Shown here one piece after another: positions 50,745 to 59,467 of a stretch of 64,000 bases of DNA (positions within the stretch are counted from its first letter, which is position 1; every line of letters begins with the position of its first letter). This stretch comes from Lacinutrix algicola. Its GTDB lineage: Bacteria; Bacteroidota; Bacteroidia; Flavobacteriales; Flavobacteriaceae. Below the pieces are notes generated by a model, which was not told the DNA's origin, did not search any database, and saw only the letters and a program-made list of their open reading frames with translations. The stretch lies in the NCBI RefSeq assembly GCF_001418085.1, contig NZ_LIQH01000036.1:62001-126000 (forward strand), in the 5' to 3' direction. The translations under genes were made by a program, and so were the position numbers.

Positions 50745-50796
50745 TCTACTTGCCGTTTTATTTACCTTCACAAAAACTATAACTTATTAATAAAGA

Positions 50797-50818
50797 GATT
50801 CTTGCCTTCGCAGAATTC
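50797..50818. repeat. Degenerate CCTGC/GCAGG-type palindromic repeat
   Basis: GATTCTTGC, CTTC, GCAGAATTC: decayed arms compared with 1407-1427 and 3713-3742. It abuts the queD stop codon. Confidence 0.45.
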
Positions 50819-51267
50819 TAGTTTTCACTTGCATACCACTCCGCATAAGAACTATCGGTTTCCTGAAGTTTTAAAGAGTGTAGTTGTATGTTTTCTGGTA
50901 AGCGATTTTTAATTTTCTTAGCAAAATCAATAACCATCATTTCACTTGTTGGCTGGTAATCTACTAAAAGTACATTGTGACCTCTATCTTGAAGTTCTTT
51001 TGCTAGCTCTACATGTGGTGTGTTTTTATTAAACACAGTGGCATGATCGAAGACGTTTACAATTTCTTCTTTTACAATCTTTTTAAGATCGGTAAAGTCT
51101 ATAACCATCCCGAATTTTACGTTTGTACTGTCCGATATTGGTTGTCCAAAAACGGTTACAGAGAGTTTGTAACTGTGTCCATGAACGTTTTTACATTTTC
51201 CGTCGTAGCCATAAAGTGCGTGACCAGTTTCGAAAGAAAAAAGCTTAGTTATACGTATGTTTCCCAT
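50818..51267 (-). CDS. queD: 6-carboxytetrahydropterin synthase (QueD)
   Basis: 149 residues. The zinc site is in FSFETGHAL and KNVHGHSYKLSVTVFG (three His), and the catalytic residues are in FDHATVFNK and LKLQETDSSYAEWY (Glu). It converts dihydroneopterin triphosphate to 6-carboxytetrahydropterin in queuosine synthesis. Its ATG overlaps the stop of a 33-residue membrane peptide by 1 base, which indicates coupled translation. Confidence 0.95.
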   Translation of the reverse strand: MGNIRITKLFSFETGHALYGYDGKCKNVHGHSYKLSVTVFGQPISDSTNVKFGMVIDFTDLKKIVKEEIVNVFDHATVFNKNTPHVELAKELQDRGHNVLLVDYQPTSEMMVIDFAKKIKNRLPENIQLHSLKLQETDSSYAEWYASEN

Positions 51268-51368
51268 TATCTACGGTTCTTGTATCTATTGTAAATATAG
51301 ATTATAATAATAACGAAGGCTAAGATGGCAAAAAAGCCACTTCCTCCTAAAAAGTTTAATATTTCCAT
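51267..51368 (-). CDS. 33-residue membrane peptide upstream of queD
   Basis: ATG at 51368, stop TAA overlapping the queD ATG (TAATG). Sequence features: short acidic start (MEILNFLGGSG), one membrane helix (FFAILAFVIIIIYIYN), and a basic tail (RYKNRR), giving an N-out or hairpin-like inside-positive topology. No homology can be claimed; single-helix peptides of this size are often missed by annotation. Translational coupling with queD supports that it is real. Confidence 0.65.
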   Translation of the reverse strand: MEILNFLGGSGFFAILAFVIIIIYIYNRYKNRR

Positions 51369-51406
51369 TTTATTTTATTTTTTTGGGCCAGAGGCTTGCG
51401 CCAAAG

Positions 51407-52741
51407 TTAATTCTTTTGTGATAGTGGTAAAAATTCTTTTCTAAATTTTATGATTAATGGTAATCCACGAACCGCAATCCATAGCGTTAATGCTATAAAA
51501 ATGCCTGTTAATTTTAAATTGTAGTGGTGCAGAATGTAAAGTGTAGGTAGGAAAACTAAAAATGTAGATGCTAATAGTAGGTTTCTTAAATCGGCCATTT
51601 TACCAAGCCCTTTAAACATGCCGTCGAAAATAAAAGCTAAAGCACATAAAGGTTGCATGGCTAAAACAATCCAGAAAATGCTGTAAAATTGGTCTAAAAC
51701 TTTTGGTTCTTTTATAAATATTTCACCAATAGAATAGTAAAAAAGAGCACCCAAAACAGCGATAATTAATCCTATAGCAATGCCATATTTTATAAGTCTA
51801 TTACTTAAAAGTATTAGTTTATTGAATTCTTTACCTCCTATTAGTTTTCCGGAAAGAATATTGCCTGCGCTGGCGTAACCATCTATTAAAAAAGCACCTA
51901 GAAACCATAAATTTATGGCAATGGTGTATGCTGCAATATATTCTTTACCATATCCTGTTGCAAATCTAGTCGCGAAGTAAAGTGTTGCGTTTAAGGCTAC
52001 AGTTCTAATAATTAGATTACCAATCATTAGTAAAAAGCGTTTTATTTCTTTGTTAAAAGGGAAACTAAAAACTAATGGTATGTCTGTTTTTTTAAGAAGA
52101 TAATAAGCCGATAGTAATGCCATTAAAAATTGAGCCGTTATACTTGCATAAGCAGCTCCTTTAATATGCATTGCAGGAATAATGTTTGCTACGCCATAAA
52201 CAAATGCATAATCTAAAATAATGTTTGTAACTGCACCAATTATTGCAATAACCATTGGGTAATAGGTGTTTTGTAAACCTCTAAAGGCACCAAAAACAGC
52301 AATAGTAAATAATGTAAAAGGAAAACCAAATACACGAATATTATAATAGTCTACAGAATAATCTAAAATTAAATTTTCAGCATTATAAAGTTTAAAAATA
52401 GATTCGGCAAAAGGATAAGTGGTCGCTATAATTAATATACTTAGTGATGTAATAATAAAAATTGCTTGGGCTGGTAGGTTTTTTATTTCATCTAATTTAT
52501 TTGCTCCTAAATATTGCGAAACTATAGACGAAATAGCACTTCTTGTTTGTCCAAATACCCATATTAACATAGATAAAAAAGTAGAGACAATACCAACAGC
52601 AGCAAGAGATTCTGTTGCATTTAGGCTTACATTTCCAACTATTGCAGCATCGGTAAGTGATAGTATAGGTTCAGACACTCCTGCAATAAGTGCTGGAATA
52701 GCTAATTTGTTTATATGTTTTATGCTTATATTAGTACTCAA
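51407..52741 (-). CDS. MATE family efflux transporter
   Basis: 444 residues with about 12 membrane helices in two halves. The N-terminal half has LAIPALIAGVSEPILSLTDA and QTRSAISSIVSQYLGANK; the middle has FGFPFTLFTIAVFGAFRGLQ and AYASITAQFLMALLSAYYLL. These are typical MATE features, closest to the DinF-like branch by pattern. A likely Na+ or H+ driven exporter of cationic compounds. Divergent from the universal stress gene, and upstream of the small peptide-queD pair on the same strand. Confidence 0.92.
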   Translation of the reverse strand: MSTNISIKHINKLAIPALIAGVSEPILSLTDAAIVGNVSLNATESLAAVGIVSTFLSMLIWVFGQTRSAISSIVSQYLGANKLDEIKNLPAQAIFIITSLSILIIATTYPFAESIFKLYNAENLILDYSVDYYNIRVFGFPFTLFTIAVFGAFRGLQNTYYPMVIAIIGAVTNIILDYAFVYGVANIIPAMHIKGAAYASITAQFLMALLSAYYLLKKTDIPLVFSFPFNKEIKRFLLMIGNLIIRTVALNATLYFATRFATGYGKEYIAAYTIAINLWFLGAFLIDGYASAGNILSGKLIGGKEFNKLILLSNRLIKYGIAIGLIIAVLGALFYYSIGEIFIKEPKVLDQFYSIFWIVLAMQPLCALAFIFDGMFKGLGKMADLRNLLLASTFLVFLPTLYILHHYNLKLTGIFIALTLWIAVRGLPLIIKFRKEFLPLSQKN

Positions 52742-52794
52742 AAGGAAATGGTTTTTAGAGAATGCGAATGTCGGAAGATTTAGTATAAAAACTG

Positions 52795-52802
52795 TATTTT
52801 TG
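52795..52802 (+). promoter_or_regulatory. -7 promoter box of the universal stress protein gene
   Basis: TATTTTTG, exact TAnnTTTG match 29 bp before the ATG at 52832. The -33 element is not clear. Confidence 0.45.
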
Positions 52803-52831
52803 TAGTCTAAATAGTCTTAAATTTATATATC

Positions 52832-53629
52832 ATGAAAAATATTTTAGTACCTGTAGGATCATCAAAAAACGCTAAAAGTCATTTGCAATATGCCGTTGAT
52901 TTTGCTAGAGCAACAGGCGCTAAACTATTTGTTGTGCAAGTTTATAACTTCTATACAAAAGCAGGAACAATGATTAAAATAGATCATATTCTTGAGCGAG
53001 AAAGTAAAGCTTTTTTAGAGCATCATGTGTCGCAAATAGACCATAAAGGAGTGGAGGTTGTTACTAAAACGTTTAAAGGAAAATTAATTGATACCATAAA
53101 CTTAATTAGCAAAGCTTTTGATATTGATATGATTATTTTAGAGCCAAGAACAAACTCTATTAAAGATGAAGTTTACTTAGGAAAAACATCTGGAAGAATT
53201 ATCAAGCAAACTAATATTTCAGCTTTAATTGTACCTGAAGACTACGTTTTTAAGCCAATTGATTCTGTTTTATTTGCTTTAAAATCTGCAGTTATTAAAA
53301 GAGAAGAAGCTTTAAATCCATTAAAATCTATACAAAAGAGTTTTAATGCTAAAGTAGATTTACTACTAGTAAAAACGCCTTTTTATAATGATGAAGACTT
53401 TAATGTTAGTAGTGAATTAGAAAGTATTATAACTAATATTACAAAATCTGAAAACCCTACTACTTACCAAGGTGTTTTAGAAAACTATAAAGCTAGTAAT
53501 CCAGATATGTTATGCGTTGTAAGGCGTAAGCGTGGTTTTTTTAAAAAACTATGGGAGAAAAATATTATGCTTAAAAAAGATTTTCATGTAAGCGAGTTTC
53601 CAGTGCTTGTACTTAGTGGTTTAAAATAA
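52832..53629 (+). CDS. Universal stress protein, two tandem domains
   Basis: 265 residues. The N-terminal Usp domain starts NILVPVGSSKNAKSHLQYAV and ends with LGKTSGRIIKQTNISALIVP, carrying a partial ATP-binding G-x2-G pattern. A degenerate second domain follows to VSEFPVLVLSGLK. A cytoplasmic stress protein of uncertain function. Monocistronic. Confidence 0.85.
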   Translation: MKNILVPVGSSKNAKSHLQYAVDFARATGAKLFVVQVYNFYTKAGTMIKIDHILERESKAFLEHHVSQIDHKGVEVVTKTFKGKLIDTINLISKAFDIDMIILEPRTNSIKDEVYLGKTSGRIIKQTNISALIVPEDYVFKPIDSVLFALKSAVIKREEALNPLKSIQKSFNAKVDLLLVKTPFYNDEDFNVSSELESIITNITKSENPTTYQGVLENYKASNPDMLCVVRRKRGFFKKLWEKNIMLKKDFHVSEFPVLVLSGLK

Positions 53630-54068
53630 CCATTTTTACAGGTGTCTCTAATTTTATTTACATTTAAGCCATGATGGATAGGCTTTAAACCTTCCGCTTG
53701 TATAACATAAAAAAAATCAGTTTTGGAAATCTAATTACACGTAGCAATTGTTTTTAGCTTTTTCTATGATTTATTATTTTTAGTGACAGTAGTTTACTTG
53801 TTTTCTTTACAAGCTTATCGAATAAATGATTTCTATAGTATTTCCTTGTTTTCCACTGCGTTACTGTGGTCTGCTCTCGATGGTATGTTTTTCAATACCG
53901 ATTGACTTTAAGAGGCTTTATAAATGAACAGACTATTTTAATTACTGTATTGTTAGCAATTTTTAAAAATAGAATATATAAGTAGAACTATTAAAAGTAC
54001 TTTATGGTGTAATAATAGTATAAGGAGTGTTAATGTTTATTAATAACGAGACCAAAGCTTTTGTGATA

Positions 54069-54257
54069 GTGTTACGTATGTTTAATATTAGTTATGAATT
54101 AAGAATTTTTATTAATTCAATTATTGCTGTTACTGCAGATGCTACAGATGCGGCAAGGCAAAAAGTAATGGATGTTTGAATGGATAATTATATTACAAAA
54201 CCTGTTAATAGAGAGATGCTATAAAGAAAGATTAATGAGTATATTAAAATGTTTTAA
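54069..54257 (+). pseudogene. Remnant of a response-regulator receiver domain
   Basis: In one frame: MFNISYELR (compare the usual MPNMSGYEL), then SIIAVTADATDAARQKVMDV, stop, MDNYITKPVNREML, stop, RKINEYIKMF. This is the C-terminal half of a CheY-like receiver (the T-A-D and K-P motifs), as found at the end of hybrid histidine kinases, with two in-frame stops and the N-terminal half unrecognisable. The 430 bp before it (53630-54068) show no intact ORF or feature I can name apart from a small AAGCC/GGCTT hairpin at 53666-53685, and are probably the decayed rest of the gene. Confidence 0.75.
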
Positions 54258-54271
54258 AGGTAGCATAGTCC

Positions 54272-55111
54272 TTATGAAATTTGCCCTATACACTTTTCTA
54301 TAACTTGTGTTAGCGCTTTTGGAGGTAACTCTTCTATCCAAGGATGTTTAGCTCCAAAAACATGATCACTATTTTCAATAGGAATTAATATGCTTTTCGG
54401 ATTCCATGAATGAAGAGATTCTGCTTCATAAAACTTAACAGATGGATCGTCTTTTGCATGAATTATAAGATGCGGAATTTGTAATGATTTTTCAGCCTTT
54501 TCTATATTTAACCTTTTTTCGTTTGCCTTAAAATTCGTGTAAAATTGATAGTTATGAGGCATTTGTTGTTTAGTTCTTCCATTTAAAACATATTTAACAC
54601 CATCTATTTTCCATTGTTTTATATCTCCAATTGTTGCTGTGCGTTTTGCAAGGTCGCAAACACTAGCTAAAGTTATTAAATTTGTAATTCTTGAGTCTTC
54701 AGCAGCTTTAATAATAGAAATTCCACCACCTCGAGAGTGCCCAATTAGGGTTATGTTTTTTGAATCTATCTCATGTTTGTATTCGTAATTTTTGGATAAA
54801 AAATAATTTAAAATAGAATCTATATCGTCGAGTTCTTTAGTGTAATTGTTTTCCGCGAAAGCTTCTAAATCTGGAAAATCTATAGGATTTTCAGTTGTGC
54901 CTCCATTATGTGAAAAATTGAATTTAACAAAGAATGTTTCTGATTCTCTAAAAAGTTCGGCCATTAAATTCCAGCTTCCCCAATCTTTAAAACCTTTATA
55001 GCCATGACAAAAAATAACGAGAGGTTTTGGTTTTTTATTTTCATTAAAAAATACATCAAAAACAATTGGTTTTTGCTCTTTTCTGCTTAAAACTTGATTC
55101 TTTACATTCAT
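54272..55111 (-). CDS. Alpha/beta hydrolase
   Basis: 279 residues. Nucleophile elbow GHSRGGG in ITLIGHSRGGGISIIKAAED, oxyanion region VIFCHGYKGFKDWGSW near residues 31-46, late Asp in IHAKDDPSVKFYEAESL and catalytic His in SDHVFGAKHPW. Acyl- or ester-hydrolase of unknown substrate, cytoplasmic. It overlaps the end of the AddB-like gene by 1 base. Confidence 0.9.
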   Translation of the reverse strand: MNVKNQVLSRKEQKPIVFDVFFNENKKPKPLVIFCHGYKGFKDWGSWNLMAELFRESETFFVKFNFSHNGGTTENPIDFPDLEAFAENNYTKELDDIDSILNYFLSKNYEYKHEIDSKNITLIGHSRGGGISIIKAAEDSRITNLITLASVCDLAKRTATIGDIKQWKIDGVKYVLNGRTKQQMPHNYQFYTNFKANEKRLNIEKAEKSLQIPHLIIHAKDDPSVKFYEAESLHSWNPKSILIPIENSDHVFGAKHPWIEELPPKALTQVIEKCIGQIS

Positions 55112-57864
55112 TATACCTCTTTTTCAATAAAATTAACATCTGGATTACAAATTTCAATAATTAGGTTTTTTAATTCTTCAAAATAAAAATCTAAAGTTTC
55201 TTGGGTAATTAGAGTTTGTTTATTTCCGCCTCTTTGTTGTTCTTTTTTTGTGAATTTTAAAAAGCCTGCACTAAGGTTTTTAAATGAAATGATACCTGCC
55301 TCGATTGGGAAATCTAAAGGTTTCAATGCATTCATCATATAGGCATAAGCTAAAATTTGAAAACTCTTACTAAATTTTTTGTAATCTGAATTTATATCTT
55401 CCCAATCTACTATTGCAACCTGTCCAGAATCTACCTTTCCTGTTTTGTAATCAATAATCCTAGTTATCCCATTGTACTCGTCTACGCGATCTACAGTCCC
55501 TTTTAATTTAACTTCAAAATCTAATTCTGGAATGTTTAATGGTATTTCTGTACGAGACTCTAGAGCTATTATTTTAATTGTATTACCTGCTGTTAGGTCT
55601 TCGATTTCTAAATTTAAAAAGTTTAGAACGTAGCGTTTTGCAATTTCAAATACAATTAAATTTTTACCTTTTGTCATGTCTCCATCTGCATAAGCCTTTT
55701 GGAAAAATTTAGTAATATTACTATCGATTTTAGGTTTCATGTTCTTAATGTCCTGTACTTTTAGCTGCATACCAATAAAAGGTAAGTATAGTGCTTCTAG
55801 ACTATCATGAACTACGGTTCCCATGGTGTTTGCTGCTACAGTTTCTTCTACATCTTCAAGATCCTTTATCCCTAATAGTTTTTGGTAATAAAAATCTAAT
55901 GGGTTTCTTGTGTAATTTGTTAATGATGAAGGAGAGAAGCCTTGTTTAGCAATTTCTTTTAATTGATTTATAATAGCTTCTGTTTTAACAATTTCCTTTA
56001 ATTCGACATTAAAAGTAGGTACTTGAGGTGTCATTATCTTATGGTTAAAATCATGAATATCTTCCAATTCTAATTGATTTATAAAACGACTTTTTTCTCC
56101 TCCAGTTAACACATCTGCTTCAGTGTTATAAAGTATATAAACGTTTTTTGCACGTTGAAGCAATCGGTAAAAGTGATATGTGTAAACGGCATCCTTTTCT
56201 TTGTATGTTGGTAGCTCGTTTTCTATTTTAACATCAAACGGTATAAATGAATTGTTAGATTTACCAGATGGTAATACGCCTTCATTAACACTTGAGATTA
56301 TTACAGTCTCAAAATCTAGTACTCTAGATTCTAACATTCCCATGACTTGGAGGCCTTCTAGAGGTTCTCCTTGAAAGTCTAAAGTTTCGCTAGAAAGTAA
56401 CTCTTTATAGATGCTAAATAATGCTGATATATCATTTATATGCTTATAGCTTTCATTAAGTCTAAAGAGCTCGTTAAATAGCTTATTAAAGCGATATAAG
56501 TATTCTAAAGAGATTAAGTTTTCTTCTTTTTTAAATGATAAGTGTTCTTTTACCTTATTAATTATTTCGAAACAGTTATTAATAGATTGATTTGCATTAT
56601 TCTTCCAATTACTAAACAGAAGTTCTAATATTTCAGAATTACCATTGTTATATGTTTTTAAATCTTCAAGCGATAAATATACTAGGTTATTCTTTTTTAT
56701 TATTTCTATTAGAATAGAGGCGTTGTTAGTTTCTTCATTAGCAAATAAAGGTCTTATAAACTGATGAGATAAAAGGCTAATAATATCTTTGTAATAGTAT
56801 TTGTCTGATACTTTTTTATGGATAGCAAATAATTGTTCAAAAAGTGAGGCAAGTGGTATTGAGCTTAAAGGAAAGCCCATTGTAATATTAAGTTTATCTA
56901 TAGTTTCGGGTATAGAGTTCAATACAGGGATCAAAAGGTTTTCATCGCCAAGAATAACAGCTGTACTTTTTAATTTTGGATTTTTTGTTTCTATTAATTT
57001 TAAAATAGAACCAATGGTTTTTGCTTGTCCAATATTTTTAGGAACACCTAATATTTCAATATTTTTAGATTCCGAATAATGATTAGTTATCCAATTAAAT
57101 GGATTTTTTTCGAAATATTTCCAATTCTTTTTATGTGCTCTAGTAAATAATCCTGCATCATGAATTGGGTTTTCTATAAATACTTCGTCTATATCCCAAA
57201 ACACTTCTGCTAATTCACTTTTAAGTAAAGCTTGGATAATAGTTTCCTCAGCAGTATTTAATGCGTTAAAACCTAAAAAAATGTGTTTTTGTGTACTTGC
57301 TAAGCAATAGTTATCTATGTTTTCTACAGCCTCTCTATAAATTAAACCTTGATAGCCTGTTTTTTTACTTATTAAGGCTTGAGTATAATGTTTGTAGTAT
57401 AGTTTTAATTTGTCCCAAAACTTTAGATAGTTTTTTACAACTTCTGTTTTGTCATCCTCTAAAGACCAATGATCTAGTTCTTTAATGGCTCCTAAATAAT
57501 CGAATATTTTATCTTGAGGAATAAGATAACGATCTATTTCATTAAAATCTTGAAGTAATATTTGTGCCCATTTAGAAAAGCTTTCGAATGGTTCTTGTTC
57601 CTTCTTTGGAGTTAATGCTAAGTAAGAGTTGTAAAACTCGAATAATAGTTCTGTATTCGTAATAGATTTTAACTGCGCTAATTCTTCTACAAATTCCTCT
57701 ATACTAATAATAGTTGGAGAGAATATGGTTTTGTTAACAACAGTAGAAAGTTCTTGCCTTAAAAATACTCCAGCACGTTTACTAGGTAATACAAAGGTAA
57801 GAGTAGATAAGTTTTCTCCTTTGTCTTTAAGGTTTTTTAATACATCGAAAATAAATGATTTCAT
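55111..57864 (-). CDS. AddB-like PD-(D/E)XK nuclease/inactive helicase subunit
   Basis: 917 residues. The N-terminal part (FVLPSKRAGVFLRQELS, then LGFNALNTAEETIIQALL) matches the degenerate helicase region of AddB/RexB. The C-terminal nuclease domain has SLTNYTRNPLDFYYQKLLGI, GTVVHDSLEALY and the catalytic TRIIDYKTGKVDSGQ (Asp and Lys of PD-(D/E)XK). Together with the AddA-like protein at 60705-63866 it should form a double-strand-break processing nuclease. The pair is split by the ompA-type and kbl genes. Confidence 0.9.
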   Translation of the reverse strand: MKSFIFDVLKNLKDKGENLSTLTFVLPSKRAGVFLRQELSTVVNKTIFSPTIISIEEFVEELAQLKSITNTELLFEFYNSYLALTPKKEQEPFESFSKWAQILLQDFNEIDRYLIPQDKIFDYLGAIKELDHWSLEDDKTEVVKNYLKFWDKLKLYYKHYTQALISKKTGYQGLIYREAVENIDNYCLASTQKHIFLGFNALNTAEETIIQALLKSELAEVFWDIDEVFIENPIHDAGLFTRAHKKNWKYFEKNPFNWITNHYSESKNIEILGVPKNIGQAKTIGSILKLIETKNPKLKSTAVILGDENLLIPVLNSIPETIDKLNITMGFPLSSIPLASLFEQLFAIHKKVSDKYYYKDIISLLSHQFIRPLFANEETNNASILIEIIKKNNLVYLSLEDLKTYNNGNSEILELLFSNWKNNANQSINNCFEIINKVKEHLSFKKEENLISLEYLYRFNKLFNELFRLNESYKHINDISALFSIYKELLSSETLDFQGEPLEGLQVMGMLESRVLDFETVIISSVNEGVLPSGKSNNSFIPFDVKIENELPTYKEKDAVYTYHFYRLLQRAKNVYILYNTEADVLTGGEKSRFINQLELEDIHDFNHKIMTPQVPTFNVELKEIVKTEAIINQLKEIAKQGFSPSSLTNYTRNPLDFYYQKLLGIKDLEDVEETVAANTMGTVVHDSLEALYLPFIGMQLKVQDIKNMKPKIDSNITKFFQKAYADGDMTKGKNLIVFEIAKRYVLNFLNLEIEDLTAGNTIKIIALESRTEIPLNIPELDFEVKLKGTVDRVDEYNGITRIIDYKTGKVDSGQVAIVDWEDINSDYKKFSKSFQILAYAYMMNALKPLDFPIEAGIISFKNLSAGFLKFTKKEQQRGGNKQTLITQETLDFYFEELKNLIIEICNPDVNFIEKEV

Positions 57865-57876
57865 TGTATAAAAATA

Positions 57877-57906
57877 AAAAACGCTTCGGTAAACCGAAGC
57901 GTTTTT
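57877..57906 (-). terminator. Terminator of the OmpA/TSP3 gene
   Basis: AAAAACGCTTCGGT, AA, ACCGAAGCGTTTTT: a perfect 14-bp stem with an A run on its left, giving a T run on the minus strand. Confidence 0.88.
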
Positions 57907-57934
57907 AAAAACTTATTTGAAAGTATTGAGAAAC

Positions 57935-59353
57935 TTATTTTTTAAGTTTAATCTCAGTACGTCTGTTGTTAGCTCTACCGTTTTTTGTAGCATTAGAATC
58001 TACTGGGTAATCTTCACCAAAACCGTAAGATGTTAATCTAGCTTTAGAAATACCATTAGCGACTAAGTAATCTCTTACTGCGTTCGCTCTTCTTTCAGAT
58101 AATAACTGGTTAGAAGATTTTGCTCCTACACTATCAGTATGACCTTCGATAGAGAAGTTAGAGTCTGGGTATTCTTTTAAGATTGCTGTAATATCTTTTA
58201 AAGATTGGAAAGCTTGTTGTTTGAAACTTGATTTTCCAGAGTTAAATAAGATAGTTCTAGCGTATGCATTTAATTTTTCGATTACTTCTTGAGTTGGTTG
58301 AACAACTTCAACAACTTCAGGACAACCGTTGTTTGCAACTGTACCTACAACTTTAGGACATTTGTCAACATTATCAGTTACACCGTCACCGTCAGTATCA
58401 GGCCAAGGACATCCATTGTTTGCAGCTGGACCAGCTTTTTTAGGACATTTATCTTTAGCATCAGTTACACCATCGCCATCAGCATCAGGACAACCGTTTA
58501 AAGATTTAAGACCTTTAACAGTAGGACAATCGTCGCTACCATCTACAACTCCGTCACCATCAGTATCAGGACATCCGTTAAACTCAGCTAAACCAGCTTC
58601 GTTAGGACAAGAATCTTTAGAATCTTCGATTCCGTCACCATCAGTATCAGGACAACCGTTGAAAGCTTCTAAACCAGCAACTTCTGGACAAGCATCATTC
58701 TTATCGAATATACCATCACCATCAGTATCAGTTCCTCCAAATTTCACAGCTATTCCTGCAGAATGTTGAAAGTGAGTATCTAAGTAATCTTCAAAAGCGT
58801 GCTTGTATTTAGACTCTACGAATAATCCAATGTTATCAGATACCCAGTAAGTTAATCCAACAGAACCATTTAAAGTACCAGCACCATTGTTGTTGCTACC
58901 ACCATATCCGTTGCTATTTAATGGACCTTCTTCAACCCACGTGTAACCACCACCAATACCAACTGTAGGGTCTAATCTTTTACTTTTGATTATTTCAGCG
59001 AAATGATATCTTACGTTACCATCTACAGCATAATAATTTAAATTTGATACAGATACATCACCGTACTTTTCAATTTTGTTGATAGAACCACCAGCTTGTA
59101 AAGAAAAGTTGTTACCCATATACTTAGATACAGATATTGTAGATAATGAAGGAAGAATATTCCAGTGATCTTCTACATTAAAGTATTCATCAAATACTCC
59201 AGCATCAAACGAATCCTCTCCTGAGAAAAAGTCTACCGCGTTAATTCCAAAATTAATAGCCCAAGGATTGTCTTGGTCTTGTGCATTCACATTACTAAAA
59301 CTTACTACAAGTACTAGAGTGAATAATAATCTGCTAAGATTTTTCATATTCAA
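57935..59353 (-). CDS. OmpA-family outer-membrane protein with thrombospondin type 3 repeats
   Basis: 472 residues. A 24-residue signal peptide (ending VNAQ), an N-terminal barrel of about 200 residues, then five Asp-rich calcium-binding TSP3-type repeats (pattern DTDGDGI.D..D.CP......FNGCP, residues about 207-350), and a C-terminal OmpA domain (ILFNSGKSSFKQQAFQSLKD, then GHTDSVGAKSSNQLLSERRA and NRRTEIKLKK) that binds peptidoglycan. It is a typical abundant outer-membrane protein of Flavobacteria. Its promoter is close to perfect, fitting high expression. Confidence 0.95.
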   Translation of the reverse strand: MNMKNLSRLLFTLVLVVSFSNVNAQDQDNPWAINFGINAVDFFSGEDSFDAGVFDEYFNVEDHWNILPSLSTISVSKYMGNNFSLQAGGSINKIEKYGDVSVSNLNYYAVDGNVRYHFAEIIKSKRLDPTVGIGGGYTWVEEGPLNSNGYGGSNNNGAGTLNGSVGLTYWVSDNIGLFVESKYKHAFEDYLDTHFQHSAGIAVKFGGTDTDGDGIFDKNDACPEVAGLEAFNGCPDTDGDGIEDSKDSCPNEAGLAEFNGCPDTDGDGVVDGSDDCPTVKGLKSLNGCPDADGDGVTDAKDKCPKKAGPAANNGCPWPDTDGDGVTDNVDKCPKVVGTVANNGCPEVVEVVQPTQEVIEKLNAYARTILFNSGKSSFKQQAFQSLKDITAILKEYPDSNFSIEGHTDSVGAKSSNQLLSERRANAVRDYLVANGISKARLTSYGFGEDYPVDSNATKNGRANNRRTEIKLKK

Positions 59354-59382
59354 AAATTTAATTTTTAAGTGTTAATTAAAAG

Positions 59383-59413
59383 CAAAAATAAGTTGTTAAA
59401 CATTATTAACAAA
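59383..59413 (-). promoter_or_regulatory. Near-perfect Bacteroidetes promoter of the OmpA gene
   Basis: On the minus strand TTTG (59413-59410), exactly 19 bp, then TATTTTTG (59390-59383), matching the TTTG-N19-TAnnTTTG consensus. The 30-base leader is AT-rich without a Shine-Dalgarno sequence. Confidence 0.85.
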
Positions 59414-59467
59414 GATAAATATATAAAAATATTTATTAATTTATTAAAATATCTTAATTATTGGTGC

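Noticed and set aside
51369-51406. Possible preQ1 riboswitch ahead of the queD pair
   Set aside because: Only 38 bp separate it from the MATE gene stop, and I cannot draw the C-rich hairpin and A-rich tail of the preQ1-I class.
58329-58769. A 146-codon plus-strand frame opposite the OmpA gene, rich in Pro, Ser and Thr
   Set aside because: It is the antisense of the Asp-rich TSP3 repeats, whose codon periodicity opens the opposite frames. No signal, promoter or independent feature supports it.
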